Shown here piece by piece: positions 1 to 8,059 of a DNA stretch of 64,000 bases. Within the stretch, counting starts at the first letter, position 1; each line of letters begins with the position of its first letter. The position numbers and the translations under genes are program-made. Below the pieces are notes generated by a model. That model was not told where the DNA came from. It ran no database searches and saw nothing but the letters and a program-made list of their open reading frames with translations. This stretch comes from Betaproteobacteria bacterium (GTDB lineage Bacteria > Pseudomonadota > Gammaproteobacteria > Burkholderiales > Casimicrobiaceae). The stretch is from the NCBI GenBank assembly GCA_016720425.1, contig JADKKQ010000010.1:107058-171057 (forward strand), in the 5' to 3' direction.

Positions 1-1
1 C

Positions 2-286
2 TCGAAGGCGGGGCTCGCGATGGCCGCCCAGCTGTGGGCGGTGCGGCTGGCGGCGGAGGACGTCCAGGTGCTGGAACTGCGCCCGGGAATCATGGCCACC
101 GACATGACCGCCGGCGTGAAGGACAAGTACGACCGGCTGATCGCCGAGGGCCTCGTCCCGCAGCGGCGCTGGGGCACGGCCGAGGACGTCGGCCGCGCGG
201 TCCGCGCCGTGCTCGCCGGGCAGTTCCCGTTCACCACCGGCGACGTCATCCACCTCGACGGCGGCTTCCACCTGCGCCGCCTCTGA
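2..286 (+). CDS. SDR-family oxidoreductase, C-terminal part (5' end outside window)
   Basis: This is the C-terminal ~94 residues of a short-chain dehydrogenase/reductase whose start lies before the window. The first in-frame residues read SKAGLAMAAQLWA, where the K belongs to the classical YxxxK catalytic pair, and the helix after it is typical. RPGIMATDMT is the usual PG-(I)-xTDM segment after beta-6, and TGDVIHLDGGFHLRR is the standard C-terminal strand of 3-oxoacyl-(ACP) reductase-like SDRs. The Rossmann NAD(P)-binding motif and the catalytic Tyr are outside the window. The GH88-like hydrolase begins 41 bases downstream on the same strand, so the two may be cotranscribed, which suggests a role in uronate or sugar metabolism (inference). 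The substrate cannot be stated. Confidence 0.88.
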   Translation, partial: SKAGLAMAAQLWAVRLAAEDVQVLELRPGIMATDMTAGVKDKYDRLIAEGLVPQRRWGTAEDVGRAVRAVLAGQFPFTTGDVIHLDGGFHLRRL

Positions 287-327
287 GCCCATCGAGCACC
301 GGAACTTCCCTCCCGACCCGAGCCCTC

Positions 328-1707
328 ATGATCCGCATCGACCCGCAGTTGACCGCCGCCGCGCTCGTCCCCGCCATCGACCGCGTGTTCGAGCTTTCGG
401 CGAAGAAGATCGCCCTGATCCAGAAGCACTGGGACTCCGCCAAGGGCACCCCGGTGTTCACCGTCGCCGGCCGCTACACCTCGCGCGGCTGGACCGAGTG
501 GACGCAGGGCTTCCAGTTCGGCGCCGCGATCCTGCAGTTCGACGTCACTGAGGACCGGAAGATGCTGGACATCGGCGTCGAGGGCACGCTCCGGTACATG
601 GCCAGCCACGTCAGCCACGTCGGCGTCCACGACCACGGCTTCAACAACATCTCGACCTACGGCAACCTGCTGCGCCTCGCGCGCGAGGGACGGCTGCCGG
701 CCGACGCCTGGCGCAGCCACTTCTGCGAGCTGGCGCTGAAGGTTTCCGGCGCCGTGCAGGCCGCCCGCTGGACCGATCTGCCCGACGGACTGGGTTACAT
801 CCACTCGTTCAACGGACCGCATTCGCTGTTCGCCGACACCATGCGCTCGCTGCGCTCGCTGGCCGTCGCCCACCAGCTGGGTCACGTGCTGATGGGCGAG
901 CGCGACCGCCGGATCTCGCTGCTGCAGCGGCTCGTCCAGCACGCCGATACCAATGCACGCTACAACGTCTACTTCGGCGAGGGACGCGACAGCTACGACG
1001 TCCGCGGCCGCGTCGCGCACGAGTCGATCTTCAACACCAACGACGGCTCGTACCGCTGCCCGAGCAGCCAGCAGGGCTACACGCCGTTCTCGACCTGGAC
1101 CCGCGGCCTCGCCTGGGTGCAACTGGGCTATGCGGAACTGCTGGAATTCCTGGACACGCTGAAGGACGGCGAGCTGAAGCCCTTCGGCGGCAGGAAGCAG
1201 GTGCTGGCGCGCTATCTCGCGGCGGCCCGCGCCACCGCCGACTTCTACCTCGAGAATACGCCGAGTTGCGGCGTGCCCTACTGGGACACCGGCGCGCCCG
1301 GGCTCGTGCACCTGGGCGACTACCTCGATCGGCCCGCCGACCCGACCAACGAGCACGAACCGGTGGACAGCTCGGCCGCGGCGATCACCGCGCAGGGCCT
1401 GATCCGGCTCGGCCGCTACCTGGACGCGCATGGCCAGGCGCGTGCCGGCGCCCGTTACGTCGCGGCCGGCCTCAGCGTCGCCAGGACGCTGTTCGCCGAG
1501 CCCTATCTGTCGACGCACCCGCAGCACCAGGGGTTGCTGCTGCACGCGGTGTACCACCGGCCGAACGGCTGGGACCACGTGCCCAAGGGCCGGCGGATCC
1601 CCTGCGGCGAATCCTGCATGTGGGGCGATTACCACCTGCGCGAACTGGCGCTCTACATCCGCCGCCTCGCCCGCGACGAGCCCTACTACGCGTTCTACCT
1701 GCGCTGA
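328..1707 (+). CDS. Glycoside hydrolase family 88-like unsaturated glucuronyl hydrolase
   Basis: The 459-residue protein has the (alpha/alpha)6-barrel pattern of GH88 enzymes, which hydrate the double bond of unsaturated uronic acids released by polysaccharide lyases. Family landmarks are visible: HDHGFNNISTYG with Asp102, the region of the first catalytic Asp in Bacillus UGL; LFADTMRSLRSL with Asp170, the region of the second; PVDSSAAAITAQGL near 346-357; and a C-terminal GESCMWGDYHLRELAL segment. Length is somewhat above the usual ~380 residues. The ATG at 328 was chosen because the open frame upstream (from 34) overlaps the SDR gene and reads as Arg-rich shadow. No signal peptide is seen, so it is probably cytoplasmic. 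It follows the SDR gene by 41 bases. The exact substrate (glucuronyl, rhamnogalacturonyl, ulvan-like) is not decidable from sequence. Confidence 0.85.
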   Translation: MIRIDPQLTAAALVPAIDRVFELSAKKIALIQKHWDSAKGTPVFTVAGRYTSRGWTEWTQGFQFGAAILQFDVTEDRKMLDIGVEGTLRYMASHVSHVGVHDHGFNNISTYGNLLRLAREGRLPADAWRSHFCELALKVSGAVQAARWTDLPDGLGYIHSFNGPHSLFADTMRSLRSLAVAHQLGHVLMGERDRRISLLQRLVQHADTNARYNVYFGEGRDSYDVRGRVAHESIFNTNDGSYRCPSSQQGYTPFSTWTRGLAWVQLGYAELLEFLDTLKDGELKPFGGRKQVLARYLAAARATADFYLENTPSCGVPYWDTGAPGLVHLGDYLDRPADPTNEHEPVDSSAAAITAQGLIRLGRYLDAHGQARAGARYVAAGLSVARTLFAEPYLSTHPQHQGLLLHAVYHRPNGWDHVPKGRRIPCGESCMWGDYHLRELALYIRRLARDEPYYAFYLR

Positions 1708-1738
1708 CGGACGCCCGCGACACGCAGCGTTCAGGCGG

Positions 1739-2215
1739 TCAGTTGACCAGCGGCATCACCGTCGCGATCTCGTAGTCCTGGACGGTGCGGATCTTGTTTT
1801 CGAGCTGCAGATAGCGCAGCACCTTGGCCGCCGGCAGCACGCGGACCAGGCGGCTCTGGTAGGCGCGCCGGGCGCGCACCTCCTCGTCCTCGATGGCCAG
1901 CGACTCCTTCAGCAGCGACTTGGCGAGGACGTCCGACACCGGCTTGCTCTGGGTGACGACTTCCTCGATCAGGCGCGTGCTGCGCCGGTTCAACGCCTCG
2001 ATCTTGCGCTGGTAATCCTCGTACAGCGGCCAGAACTTCTTCGCCTCGACCTCGGAGAGCGTCAGCGTCGAGGCGACCAGCGCCTTCTTGTCGGCCTTCA
2101 CCGCGACCTTCAACGCCTGCAAATCGGTGCCGTCGAAGGGTTTGCCCTGCGCCCATGCCAGCGGCGTGGTGGCGAGCGCGACGGCGAGCAGTGCGGCGAC
2201 GGGCGACAGGTTCAT
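1739..2215 (-). CDS. Periplasmic Spy/LTXXQ-like small helical protein
   Basis: The 158-residue product has a clear signal peptide (MNLSPVAALLAVALATTPLA, cleavage near AWA-Q) followed by an all-helical, charged domain. LTLSEVEAKKFWPLYEDYQ is the kind of segment seen in proteobacterial proteins distantly related to the Spy/CpxP LTXXQ family, where an x-x-FWPxYxxYQ helix is common. Start choice: the ATG at 2215 has AAAGGA eight bases upstream on the minus strand, while the ATG 39 bases further upstream has no such site and would add a non-hydrophobic leader. It is convergent with the GH88-like gene (31 bases between stops). Function is not established; an envelope chaperone-like role would be inference. 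Confidence 0.72.
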   Translation of the reverse strand: MNLSPVAALLAVALATTPLAWAQGKPFDGTDLQALKVAVKADKKALVASTLTLSEVEAKKFWPLYEDYQRKIEALNRRSTRLIEEVVTQSKPVSDVLAKSLLKESLAIEDEEVRARRAYQSRLVRVLPAAKVLRYLQLENKIRTVQDYEIATVMPLVN

Positions 2216-2525
2216 GGCGTTTCCTTTCAACCGGGATCGGAACGGGCGGCCCATCCGGCACCGCGCGGCGCGCCGGGGACCTTCCCGAATGCGTCATTCT
2301 AACGTCCCCCGTGGCGCCGGAGGGGGACCCGACGCCGCCGAGGGGCGTCTGCGATCCGGCGGCAGCGCAGCAGCGACGCCTCTGCGCGCCTGGTCGGCGG
2401 CCTCCGTTGCCGCGCCGCGCCCCTTCGACAATCGGCGGCGATTCGGGCAGCATTCGCGCTGACAGGCATGGTCGGGGACCGGCCCCGAATCCCCGGTGGC
2501 GGCCGCGACACAGCATGGAGTCGAG

Positions 2526-2996
2526 ATGGGAACGAGTGCGCAGTTGCGCCGGCGGATCGCCGCCGCGTTGTTCGCGGCAGCCTTCGCCTCTCTGGCGACG
2601 GCGGCCGACATCGGGCAGATCAAGGTGGCGAAGGGTCCGGTGACGATCGAACGCGGCGGTCAAACGCTGCCGGCTGCGGTCGGCATGCGCGTGCAGACCG
2701 CCGACGTCGTGACCACCGGCGCCGATGCCTCGGTCGGCATCACCATGGGCGACAATTCGCTGCTGTCCGCCGGCCCGAACAGCACGCTGTCGCTCGATCG
2801 CTACGAGTTCGACGCCACGACCAGTCGCGGCCGGTTCGACGCGTCGCTCTCGACGGGCTCGTTGGCGGTGGTTTCCGGCCGCATCGCCAAGCAGTCGCCC
2901 GAAGCGATGACCGTCCGCACCCCCTTCGCAATCCTCGGGGTCCGCGGCACCGAGTTCGTGGTCAGCGCCCATGCTCCGACTGCTGCGCCGAATTGA
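2526..2996 (+). CDS. FecR-domain periplasmic protein
   Basis: The 156-residue protein has an N-terminal signal peptide (residues 1-26, ending FASLATAA). A FecR/PrpX-like domain follows: IGQIKVAKGPVTIERGG, VGMRVQTADVVTTGADASV, ITMGDNSLLSAGPNSTLSL and TPFAILGVRGTEF, the last being the hallmark of standalone FecR-domain proteins, which are unlike the anti-sigma FecR with its transmembrane helix. ATG 2526 is preceded by GGAG five bases away. Its 3' end overlaps the OmpA-lipoprotein gene by 26 bases, so the two are translationally coupled. In other proteobacteria such FecR proteins sit beside OmpA and CHASE2-cyclase or phosphatase genes. Here the CHASE2 phosphatase gene is directly convergent, which suggests a shared envelope-sensing job (inference). 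Confidence 0.82.
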   Translation: MGTSAQLRRRIAAALFAAAFASLATAADIGQIKVAKGPVTIERGGQTLPAAVGMRVQTADVVTTGADASVGITMGDNSLLSAGPNSTLSLDRYEFDATTSRGRFDASLSTGSLAVVSGRIAKQSPEAMTVRTPFAILGVRGTEFVVSAHAPTAAPN

Positions 2997-3579
2997 ACGC
3001 GCGCTGGTCGCCGCCTGCGTGGCCGGCGGGCTGGCCGCCTGTGCGACGCAGTCCGGCACCGTCGTGCTGCTGCCCGAGCAGGGCGGCCGCGACACCGCGG
3101 TGACGGTTCGCCAGGGCGACCGGACGCTCGTGCTCGACCAGCCCTACGCGGCAGCCGACCTCACTTCGACGGGACCGCAGCCGAGGGCGTCCAGCGCGGC
3201 GGAAGTCGATCGCCGCTTCGCCGCGGCGCTCGCCGCCCAGCCTGCGCGTCCCCGGGTGTACACGCTCTACTTCGTCGAGCAGACCGACACGTTGACCGAC
3301 GAATCCCGGCGCATGCTCGACACCGTCGCCGCCGAGATCGCCCGTCATCCAGTGCCCGACATCGTCGTGGTCGGGCACACCGACCGCGTCGGCAGCGATG
3401 TCGTCAACGACGCGCTCGCCCGCAAGCGCGCCGAGACGGTCCGGACGGGGTTGACGCAGCGCGGCATCGCCGCCGAGAACATCGTCGCCGTCGGCCGCGG
3501 CAAACGCGAGCCGATCGTGCCCACGGCCGACGGCGTCGCCGAACCGCTCAATCGCCGGGTCGAGATCGTCGTGCGCTGA
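2971..3579 (+). CDS. OmpA-family peptidoglycan-binding lipoprotein
   Basis: The 202-residue protein begins with a lipoprotein signal ending in the lipobox LAAC (Cys23). A linker of ~75 residues leads to a C-terminal OmpA/MotB-like domain (about 90-202). That domain carries VYTLYFVEQTDTLTDESRRM, VVVGHTDRVGSDVVNDALARKRA and the closing RRVEIVV; the TDxxG...N..L...R pattern is the conserved diaminopimelate-binding core. It should anchor an outer-membrane lipoprotein to peptidoglycan. The start overlaps the FecR gene by 26 bases, implying coupled translation. The N-terminal region after the lipobox resembles no domain I can name. It is convergent with the CHASE2 phosphatase gene across 71 bases that contain an intergenic repeat. 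Confidence 0.86.
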   Translation: MLRLLRRIERALVAACVAGGLAACATQSGTVVLLPEQGGRDTAVTVRQGDRTLVLDQPYAAADLTSTGPQPRASSAAEVDRRFAAALAAQPARPRVYTLYFVEQTDTLTDESRRMLDTVAAEIARHPVPDIVVVGHTDRVGSDVVNDALARKRAETVRTGLTQRGIAAENIVAVGRGKREPIVPTADGVAEPLNRRVEIVVR

Positions 3580-3602
3580 ACCTGTCGCCGGTGCCGCGGA
3601 CG

Positions 3603-3637
3603 CTCAGAACCGGTGAATAAATCTACTGCGCGGGCGG
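3603..3637 (+). repeat. Intergenic repeat, copy A (inverted relative to copy B at 8.0 kb)
   Basis: The core CAGAACC-g-GTGAATAAATCTA followed by a GCG/GGGCG-rich tail matches the reverse complement of 8014-8047 with about two mismatches and one or two single-base indels. Both copies lie between the 3' ends of convergent genes (here OmpA-lipoprotein and CHASE2 phosphatase). It is the only AT-rich word in the area. It looks like a dispersed intergenic repeat of this genome; its function is unknown. Confidence 0.6.
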
Positions 3638-3650
3638 ATTGCCGCGTTGC

Positions 3651-5906
3651 TCACTCGCTCCCTCCTCGCCTATCCAGCAGATATGTCTCGTCGGTCGCAT
3701 CGTTCGCGCCTTGCACTCCGCCCGCTCGCGACGATTTCTTCACCGGTTCGGAGCGGCCGACCTGGCCGGGCGCCGGGCCCGCAGAGGGACCGTTCCAGCG
3801 CAACGCGAGCACGGTGATGTCATCGGCCGGCTCGGCGCCGGCCGCGAAGTTCGCCACATCGGCGAGCAGCGTCGCGACGACCGCGCCGGCCGCGACGGGG
3901 GCTTCGCGCCCCCGGTGGAGGACCGCCGCCAGGCGCGCGCTGCCGTAGAGGTCGCCGCCCGGGTTGCGCGCCTCGGTGACCCCGTCGGAGACGACGCACA
4001 GCAACTCCCCCGGCTCCAGCTGCAACCGCGCGCCCCGGTAGGCGAAGGCATCGACCGCGCACAGCGGCGGGCCGTCGCCGTCGGTGATGCGCAGAACCCC
4101 CGCCCCGACGGGATCGACGCGGAACGGGTTTTCGTGTCCCGCGTTGCAATACGCGAGCGTGCCCGAATCGAGATCGAGGATGGCGGCGAAAGCGGTGACG
4201 AACAGCGCCTCCGGATTGTCGCGCGACACCTCGGCGTTCGCCGCCGCCATCAGTGTCCCCAGGTCCGGCGTCTCCATGCGCAGCGTCGCGCTCTTGTACA
4301 GCGCCTTGCTCACGGCCATGAAGATGCTGGCCGACAGCCCCTTGCCGGCGACGTCGCCGACCAGGAAAAAGAGCCTCCGCTCGTCCAGCCGGAAAAAATC
4401 GTAGAGGTCGCCGCCCACCTCGCGTGCCGGCAGCATTGCGGCGGCGAGATCGAGGCGACGATCGGGGCCCAGGCTCTCGGCGCGCGGCAGCATCGCCGTC
4501 TGGATCCGCCGCGCGGCGTCGAGTTCGCCGGCAATGCGGGCGTTGTGCTCGCGCTGGCGCTGCAGCACCTGCTCGAGCGACCGGCGGTGCCGCGTCGCCT
4601 CGGCCAGCGTCGCCACCAGCAGCGCGCCGAACACCAGCAGCAGGGCCAGCGACGGCGTCGCCGCGTCGAACAGCAGGCGCTGCGTCCGGAAGGCTGCGTA
4701 GCCCGACGCCAACAGTATGGCCACGCCGCCCACCGCGACCCACAGCGCGTGCCGCGGCGCCCAGGCCGGCGTCGCCACGATCAGCAGCGTCGCCAGCAGC
4801 GCGAACAGCGCCGCCTCGAGGACCGGGCCCCAGGACGGCCGCGAAAGCAGTGTCCCATCATAGAGGTTCTCCAGCAGCTGGGCGTGGATTTCGCTGCCGG
4901 GCATGCGCTCGCCGACGGGGGTGGCGTGGACCTCCCCGAGCCCGAGGCCGGTGACGGCGACCAGCACCAGCTTCTGCCGCAACCGCTCCGGGTCGACGCG
5001 GTCCTCGAGCACGTCGAGGGCCGAGACGAAGCGGCCCGCGTGACGACGCGAAAAATAGACGCGGGCGCCGCCGTCGGCCTCGGTCGGCACCAGCGCGCGC
5101 CCGACGGCGATGCCGTCCACCGTGGGTCCCGACAGCACCAGGCGCAATGACGTCGCACCGGCGGCGACACGGAACATCTCGATCGCCAGCGCGCCGATCA
5201 GCGTGCCGTCGATCTCGGCGACCAGCGGCACGCGGCGAATCACGCCGCCCACCGGATCGGCCGACACCAGTCCCCAGCCGCGGGCCACCCGATCGACCGC
5301 GTCGACGCTGGTCAGTGCGCCGGCGAAGCGCTCGATCCGGGCTGCCGCGAGCCCGTCCGCTGCGCTCGCCGCGGCCCTGTCCTGGACCACGAACGGGGGC
5401 GAACGCAGCGACCTGCCGCTGCGCTCCGGCAATCCTGCCACCGCCAGCACGGCTGGCGCGGCCGCGAGCGCGCGGGCGAGCAACGCGTCGTTGGTCGGCC
5501 ATTCGGCCTGTTCGCGATGGCGCGCCGGCGGACCCGCGCCCCGCCACTGGCGCAGCTCTTCGGGGGACAGCGGATCGGGTTCGGGCATCAGGATGTCGAT
5601 CCCCAGCGCCGCGGGGCCCGCGCCGTTCACCCGGTCGACGAGCTCGGCCAGCAACGATCGCGGCCAGGGCCAGCGACCGAAGGCCGCGAGGCTCGGCCCG
5701 TCGATCGCGACCACGACGGCCGGCATGGCGGTCACCACGCGCGGGGACAACGCCTGGCAGGCATCGAACCAGGCCTCCCGCAGCGGGGCGGTGAGGCGGG
5801 GGGCGAGGACGATCAGCAGCGCCAGCGCGGTGACCAGCACGGCACCCACGCGGCGGATGCGATCTCTGCGTGGCGCCGGCGGGTCCGCTGCGGCGACCCC
5901 CGTCAA
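3651..5906 (-). CDS. CHASE2 sensor - SpoIIE-type PP2C serine/threonine phosphatase
   Basis: About 751 residues. A transmembrane segment (residues ~19-35) is followed by an extracytoplasmic CHASE2 domain (about 40-365, with AVVVAIDGPSLAAFGRWPWP and GPAALGIDILMPEPDP). Three membrane helices (about 363-434) and a coiled linker lead to a PP2C/SpoIIE catalytic domain (about 475-725). Metal-binding landmarks are REVGGDLYDFF, VGDVAGKGLSASIFM and DDITVLALRW. It probably senses an envelope signal and dephosphorylates a STAS protein. Start: no good ATG exists, so I chose the TTG at 5906, which overlaps the upstream stop as TTGA. A GTG at 5849 is the alternative, and the frame upstream of 5906 is Arg-rich shadow inside the MBL gene. 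It is last in the operon STAS > MBL > phosphatase. Confidence 0.88.
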   Translation of the reverse strand: MTGVAAADPPAPRRDRIRRVGAVLVTALALLIVLAPRLTAPLREAWFDACQALSPRVVTAMPAVVVAIDGPSLAAFGRWPWPRSLLAELVDRVNGAGPAALGIDILMPEPDPLSPEELRQWRGAGPPARHREQAEWPTNDALLARALAAAPAVLAVAGLPERSGRSLRSPPFVVQDRAAASAADGLAAARIERFAGALTSVDAVDRVARGWGLVSADPVGGVIRRVPLVAEIDGTLIGALAIEMFRVAAGATSLRLVLSGPTVDGIAVGRALVPTEADGGARVYFSRRHAGRFVSALDVLEDRVDPERLRQKLVLVAVTGLGLGEVHATPVGERMPGSEIHAQLLENLYDGTLLSRPSWGPVLEAALFALLATLLIVATPAWAPRHALWVAVGGVAILLASGYAAFRTQRLLFDAATPSLALLLVFGALLVATLAEATRHRRSLEQVLQRQREHNARIAGELDAARRIQTAMLPRAESLGPDRRLDLAAAMLPAREVGGDLYDFFRLDERRLFFLVGDVAGKGLSASIFMAVSKALYKSATLRMETPDLGTLMAAANAEVSRDNPEALFVTAFAAILDLDSGTLAYCNAGHENPFRVDPVGAGVLRITDGDGPPLCAVDAFAYRGARLQLEPGELLCVVSDGVTEARNPGGDLYGSARLAAVLHRGREAPVAAGAVVATLLADVANFAAGAEPADDITVLALRWNGPSAGPAPGQVGRSEPVKKSSRAGGVQGANDATDETYLLDRRGGSE

Positions 5907-6862
5907 AGCGCGATTTCCATCCCGTCGTAGGCGGAGGAGATGCGCATCGGCCGACCGCTGCGGGTGATCTCCTCCAGGCGCCTCGTGTCCGCCAGCACCG
6001 CCGCGATCTGCGCGTCGTCCGCGGCCGGCTCGTGGTGAAACAGGCACAGGTGCGCGACGCCAGCCAGCTGGCAGAGTTCGACGCCGACCACGTTGCTCGA
6101 GTGCCCCCAATCGGCCTTGACCGTGGTCGCCTCCGCCAGCGAGTACATGGCGTCGAAGACGACCAGGTCGGCGTCGCGGAAGAAGTCGACGAAGCTCCGC
6201 GTTTCGGCCGCCTCGGTCAGCTTGTGCTCGGAGTCGGTGGTGTAGACGACCGTGCGGCCGCCGCGCTCGAAGCGGTAGCCGTAGGAGTCGCCGGCGTGCC
6301 GCTGGCGCAGCGTCGTCACCGTCATCCCCGCGACCTCGTGCCGGATGCCGGGCGGCAGATGGACGAACTCGATGTCGGCGCGCATGGTGTCGAAGTCGAC
6401 CGGGAACGACGGCGGGTCCATCTGGCGCCGCAGCGCCGCTTCGAGATCGACGTGTCCGCCGTAGATGCGCACCCGGTTGCCGGGGATGTATGCGGGCGCG
6501 AAGAACGGCAGCCCCATGATGTGGTCCCAGTGCACGTGGGACATGAAGATGTGGTAGGTCTGCGGCGTCCGCGGACCGTGTCGGGCGATGGCCGCCTCGC
6601 CGAACGGGCGCACGCCGCTGCCGAGGTCGCAGAGCACGTAGTCGGCATCGCCGGTCTCGATCTGCACGCAGGACGTGTGCCCGCCGAAGGTGCCGGCCAG
6701 CGCGAAGTCGAGACCGTCCACGTAGTCCTCGACCGCGCGTTCCGACGCCAGCGCGAGTCCCCGTGCGCCGCGCACCGCGGCGATCAGGCGGCCGCGCAGC
6801 GCGGCGGCGGTGAGGGCGACCGGCAGCGAACCGCGCGTGCCCCAGAAGCGGACGAGCTTCAC
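5903..6862 (-). CDS. MBL-fold metallo-hydrolase
   Basis: The 319-residue protein belongs to the metallo-beta-lactamase fold. The zinc motif SHVHWDHIMG supplies H109-x-H111-x-D113-H114. RQRHAGDSYGYRF, YTTDSEH and VFDAMYSL supply the later His/Asp ligands, and LCLFHHEPAADD the C-terminal His. An N-terminal KLVRFWGTRGSLP segment and a GGHTSCVQIETGD strand are typical of the phosphoribosyl cyclic phosphate / cyclic-nucleotide phosphodiesterase-like branch often found next to two-component genes. No signal peptide, so cytoplasmic. It overlaps the STAS gene stop by 4 bases (ATGA) and the phosphatase start by 4 bases, so all three are translationally coupled. The family suggests hydrolysis of a phosphodiester or cyclic-nucleotide messenger; the substrate is not known. 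Confidence 0.87.
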   Translation of the reverse strand: MKLVRFWGTRGSLPVALTAAALRGRLIAAVRGARGLALASERAVEDYVDGLDFALAGTFGGHTSCVQIETGDADYVLCDLGSGVRPFGEAAIARHGPRTPQTYHIFMSHVHWDHIMGLPFFAPAYIPGNRVRIYGGHVDLEAALRRQMDPPSFPVDFDTMRADIEFVHLPPGIRHEVAGMTVTTLRQRHAGDSYGYRFERGGRTVVYTTDSEHKLTEAAETRSFVDFFRDADLVVFDAMYSLAEATTVKADWGHSSNVVGVELCQLAGVAHLCLFHHEPAADDAQIAAVLADTRRLEEITRSGRPMRISSAYDGMEIAL

Positions 6863-7251
6863 GTCGACGTTGAAACCGCGGGGGAGCCGTAGGCGGCCGC
6901 CGCCGCGGCCGAGATCGCCTTCAGTGCCGTCGGCAGCGCGTCGAAGACATCGAGCACGCTGTGGAAGCGGCTGATGGCGAAGATCTCCGCGACCACCGGT
7001 TGCAGCCCGACCACGGCGATCCGCGCACCCCGCCGGCGCATCTCCTTCGCCGCGATCATCAGCACGCGCAGGCCGACGCTGCTGACGTAGTCGACCCGGC
7101 CGAAGTCCAGCACCAGCCCGGCCGGAGCGTCGCCCGAGGGCTCGACCAGCGGCCGCAGCACGCGCTCGAGTTCATCGGCGCTGCCGTGGTCGAGGCGGCC
7201 GACCGGGGCGACCACGACCACGTCGGCAAACCGGCGACGCGCAACCTCCAT
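6859..7251 (-). CDS. STAS-domain anti-sigma factor antagonist
   Basis: The 130-residue protein is a single STAS domain like SpoIIAA/RsbV: VVVVAPVGRLDHGSADELE, LVLDFGRVDYVSSVGLRVLM and ARIAVVGLQPVVAEIF. The DYVSSVGLRVL loop holds the Ser-Ser pair of which one is normally phosphorylated by an RsbW-like kinase and dephosphorylated by a PP2C enzyme. A low-complexity Ala-rich C-terminal tail follows. It is first in a tightly coupled operon with the MBL hydrolase and the CHASE2-PP2C phosphatase, which is the expected dephosphorylating partner. No anti-sigma kinase (HATPase_c) or sigma factor gene is found nearby, so the third partner must be elsewhere or the system works differently. Confidence 0.9.
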   Translation of the reverse strand: MEVARRRFADVVVVAPVGRLDHGSADELERVLRPLVEPSGDAPAGLVLDFGRVDYVSSVGLRVLMIAAKEMRRRGARIAVVGLQPVVAEIFAISRFHSVLDVFDALPTALKAISAAAAAAYGSPAVSTST

Positions 7252-7523
7252 GCGGATTCCCCTCCCCCGTTCGTTTCGGTCCGCGCCGCCGCGGAACTCG
7301 ACTTGCCCGCTAGTCTAGCGGCCCCGCCTGCCGCCGCCTATAGCTTGATCCGACCCCGGTGCGAATTTCGTGCCCACCTGCGGATCGTCCGGCCCGCAGG
7401 GGCGGTGCCCCCGCCCGTCGCCCCTGGCCGGGCCCCGCGTGATGGCGCCCGGCCGTCGTCGCGGTTGCCGCTGCGCGGGTTCTGCGGCACTATCGGCGCG
7501 GTCGGATGCCGAGGGAGATCGAA

Positions 7524-7952
7524 ATGCGTACACGCACACTCATCGCCGCGTTGTCGACGCTGCTGCTCGCGTCCTGCGCCCACCACTACCAACACCACGG
7601 CCCGGGCGGACGGTATGCGGCGGTGCCGAACCCCGCGTATCCGCAGGTCTCCGTCGTCGGTGGCCGCCAGATCGTCGTCAGCCCGGAACCGCTCGTCTTC
7701 CTGCGCGGCGGCGGCGAAGTCGTGATCACCTGGCAGTTGCCGCGCGGATCGACCTACCGCTTCCCGGAGAACGGGATCGTCGTCGAGGGCAAGCAGGACG
7801 AAATCGTCCGTTGCGGCGTGCGCAGCGAGGGCCTCGAATTCTCCTGCCTGAACCGGCACACCCGGGCCGGCAAATACAAGTACACCATCCGCGTGCTGGA
7901 CGGGTCGCGGCCGCTCGAACCGCTCGACCCGACGATCTACAACGACGACTGA
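7524..7952 (+). CDS. Small lipoprotein of unknown function
   Basis: The 142-residue product starts with a lipoprotein signal peptide (MRTRTLIAALSTLLLASC; lipobox LLASC, Cys18) and continues with a His-rich linker and a beta-rich region (QVSVVGGRQIVVSPEPLVFL, GEVVITWQLP). One Cys pair (in RCGVRSE and FSCLNRH) could form a disulphide. ATG 7524 has AGGGAG seven bases upstream; an in-frame codon at 7506 lacks that spacing. It is divergent from the STAS operon across 272 bases and convergent with the cyclase-ATPase gene. I do not recognise the family. Confidence 0.75.
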   Translation: MRTRTLIAALSTLLLASCAHHYQHHGPGGRYAAVPNPAYPQVSVVGGRQIVVSPEPLVFLRGGGEVVITWQLPRGSTYRFPENGIVVEGKQDEIVRCGVRSEGLEFSCLNRHTRAGKYKYTIRVLDGSRPLEPLDPTIYNDD

Positions 7953-8013
7953 ACCGGTGAGACTCGCCGCGAGGGGTGCAAGGCGGACGTGGCGACAGCA
8001 GGAGCGACGCGCG

Positions 8014-8047
8014 CGCCCGCCGCATAGATTTATTCACAGGTTCTGAC
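8014..8047 (-). repeat. Intergenic repeat, copy B
   Basis: Read on the minus strand this matches the sequence at 3603-3637: CAGAACCTGTGAATAAATCTA, then a GCG-rich tail. Like copy A it sits between two convergent genes (the small lipoprotein and the cyclase-ATPase). It includes TTATTCACA, one base away from a DnaA box, but only one such word is present and no origin features surround it. Confidence 0.6.
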
Positions 8048-8059
8048 CCGGGTTCGCCG

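Noticed and set aside
34..1707. Extended start of the GH88-like gene at 34
   Set aside because: The additional 98 residues overlap the SDR gene out of frame and are Arg/Gly-rich; the ATG at 328 fits the family.
3639..5150. Long open frames antisense to the phosphatase (and similarly to the cyclase-ATPase at 7976-10813, glgA at 15309-16898, tctA/garL at 19397-22481, gudD at 22043-24772, the TIM-barrel gene at 45632-47347 and RHS at 53852-55801)
   Set aside because: High-GC codon bias keeps the complementary frames open. They are Arg/His/Gln-rich, lack motifs or signal peptides, and lie entirely opposite genes with recognisable domains.
8031..8039. DnaA-box-like TTATTCACA
   Set aside because: A single near-match inside a dispersed repeat, no cluster of boxes, no AT-rich unwinding region, no dnaA/dnaN or parAB nearby.
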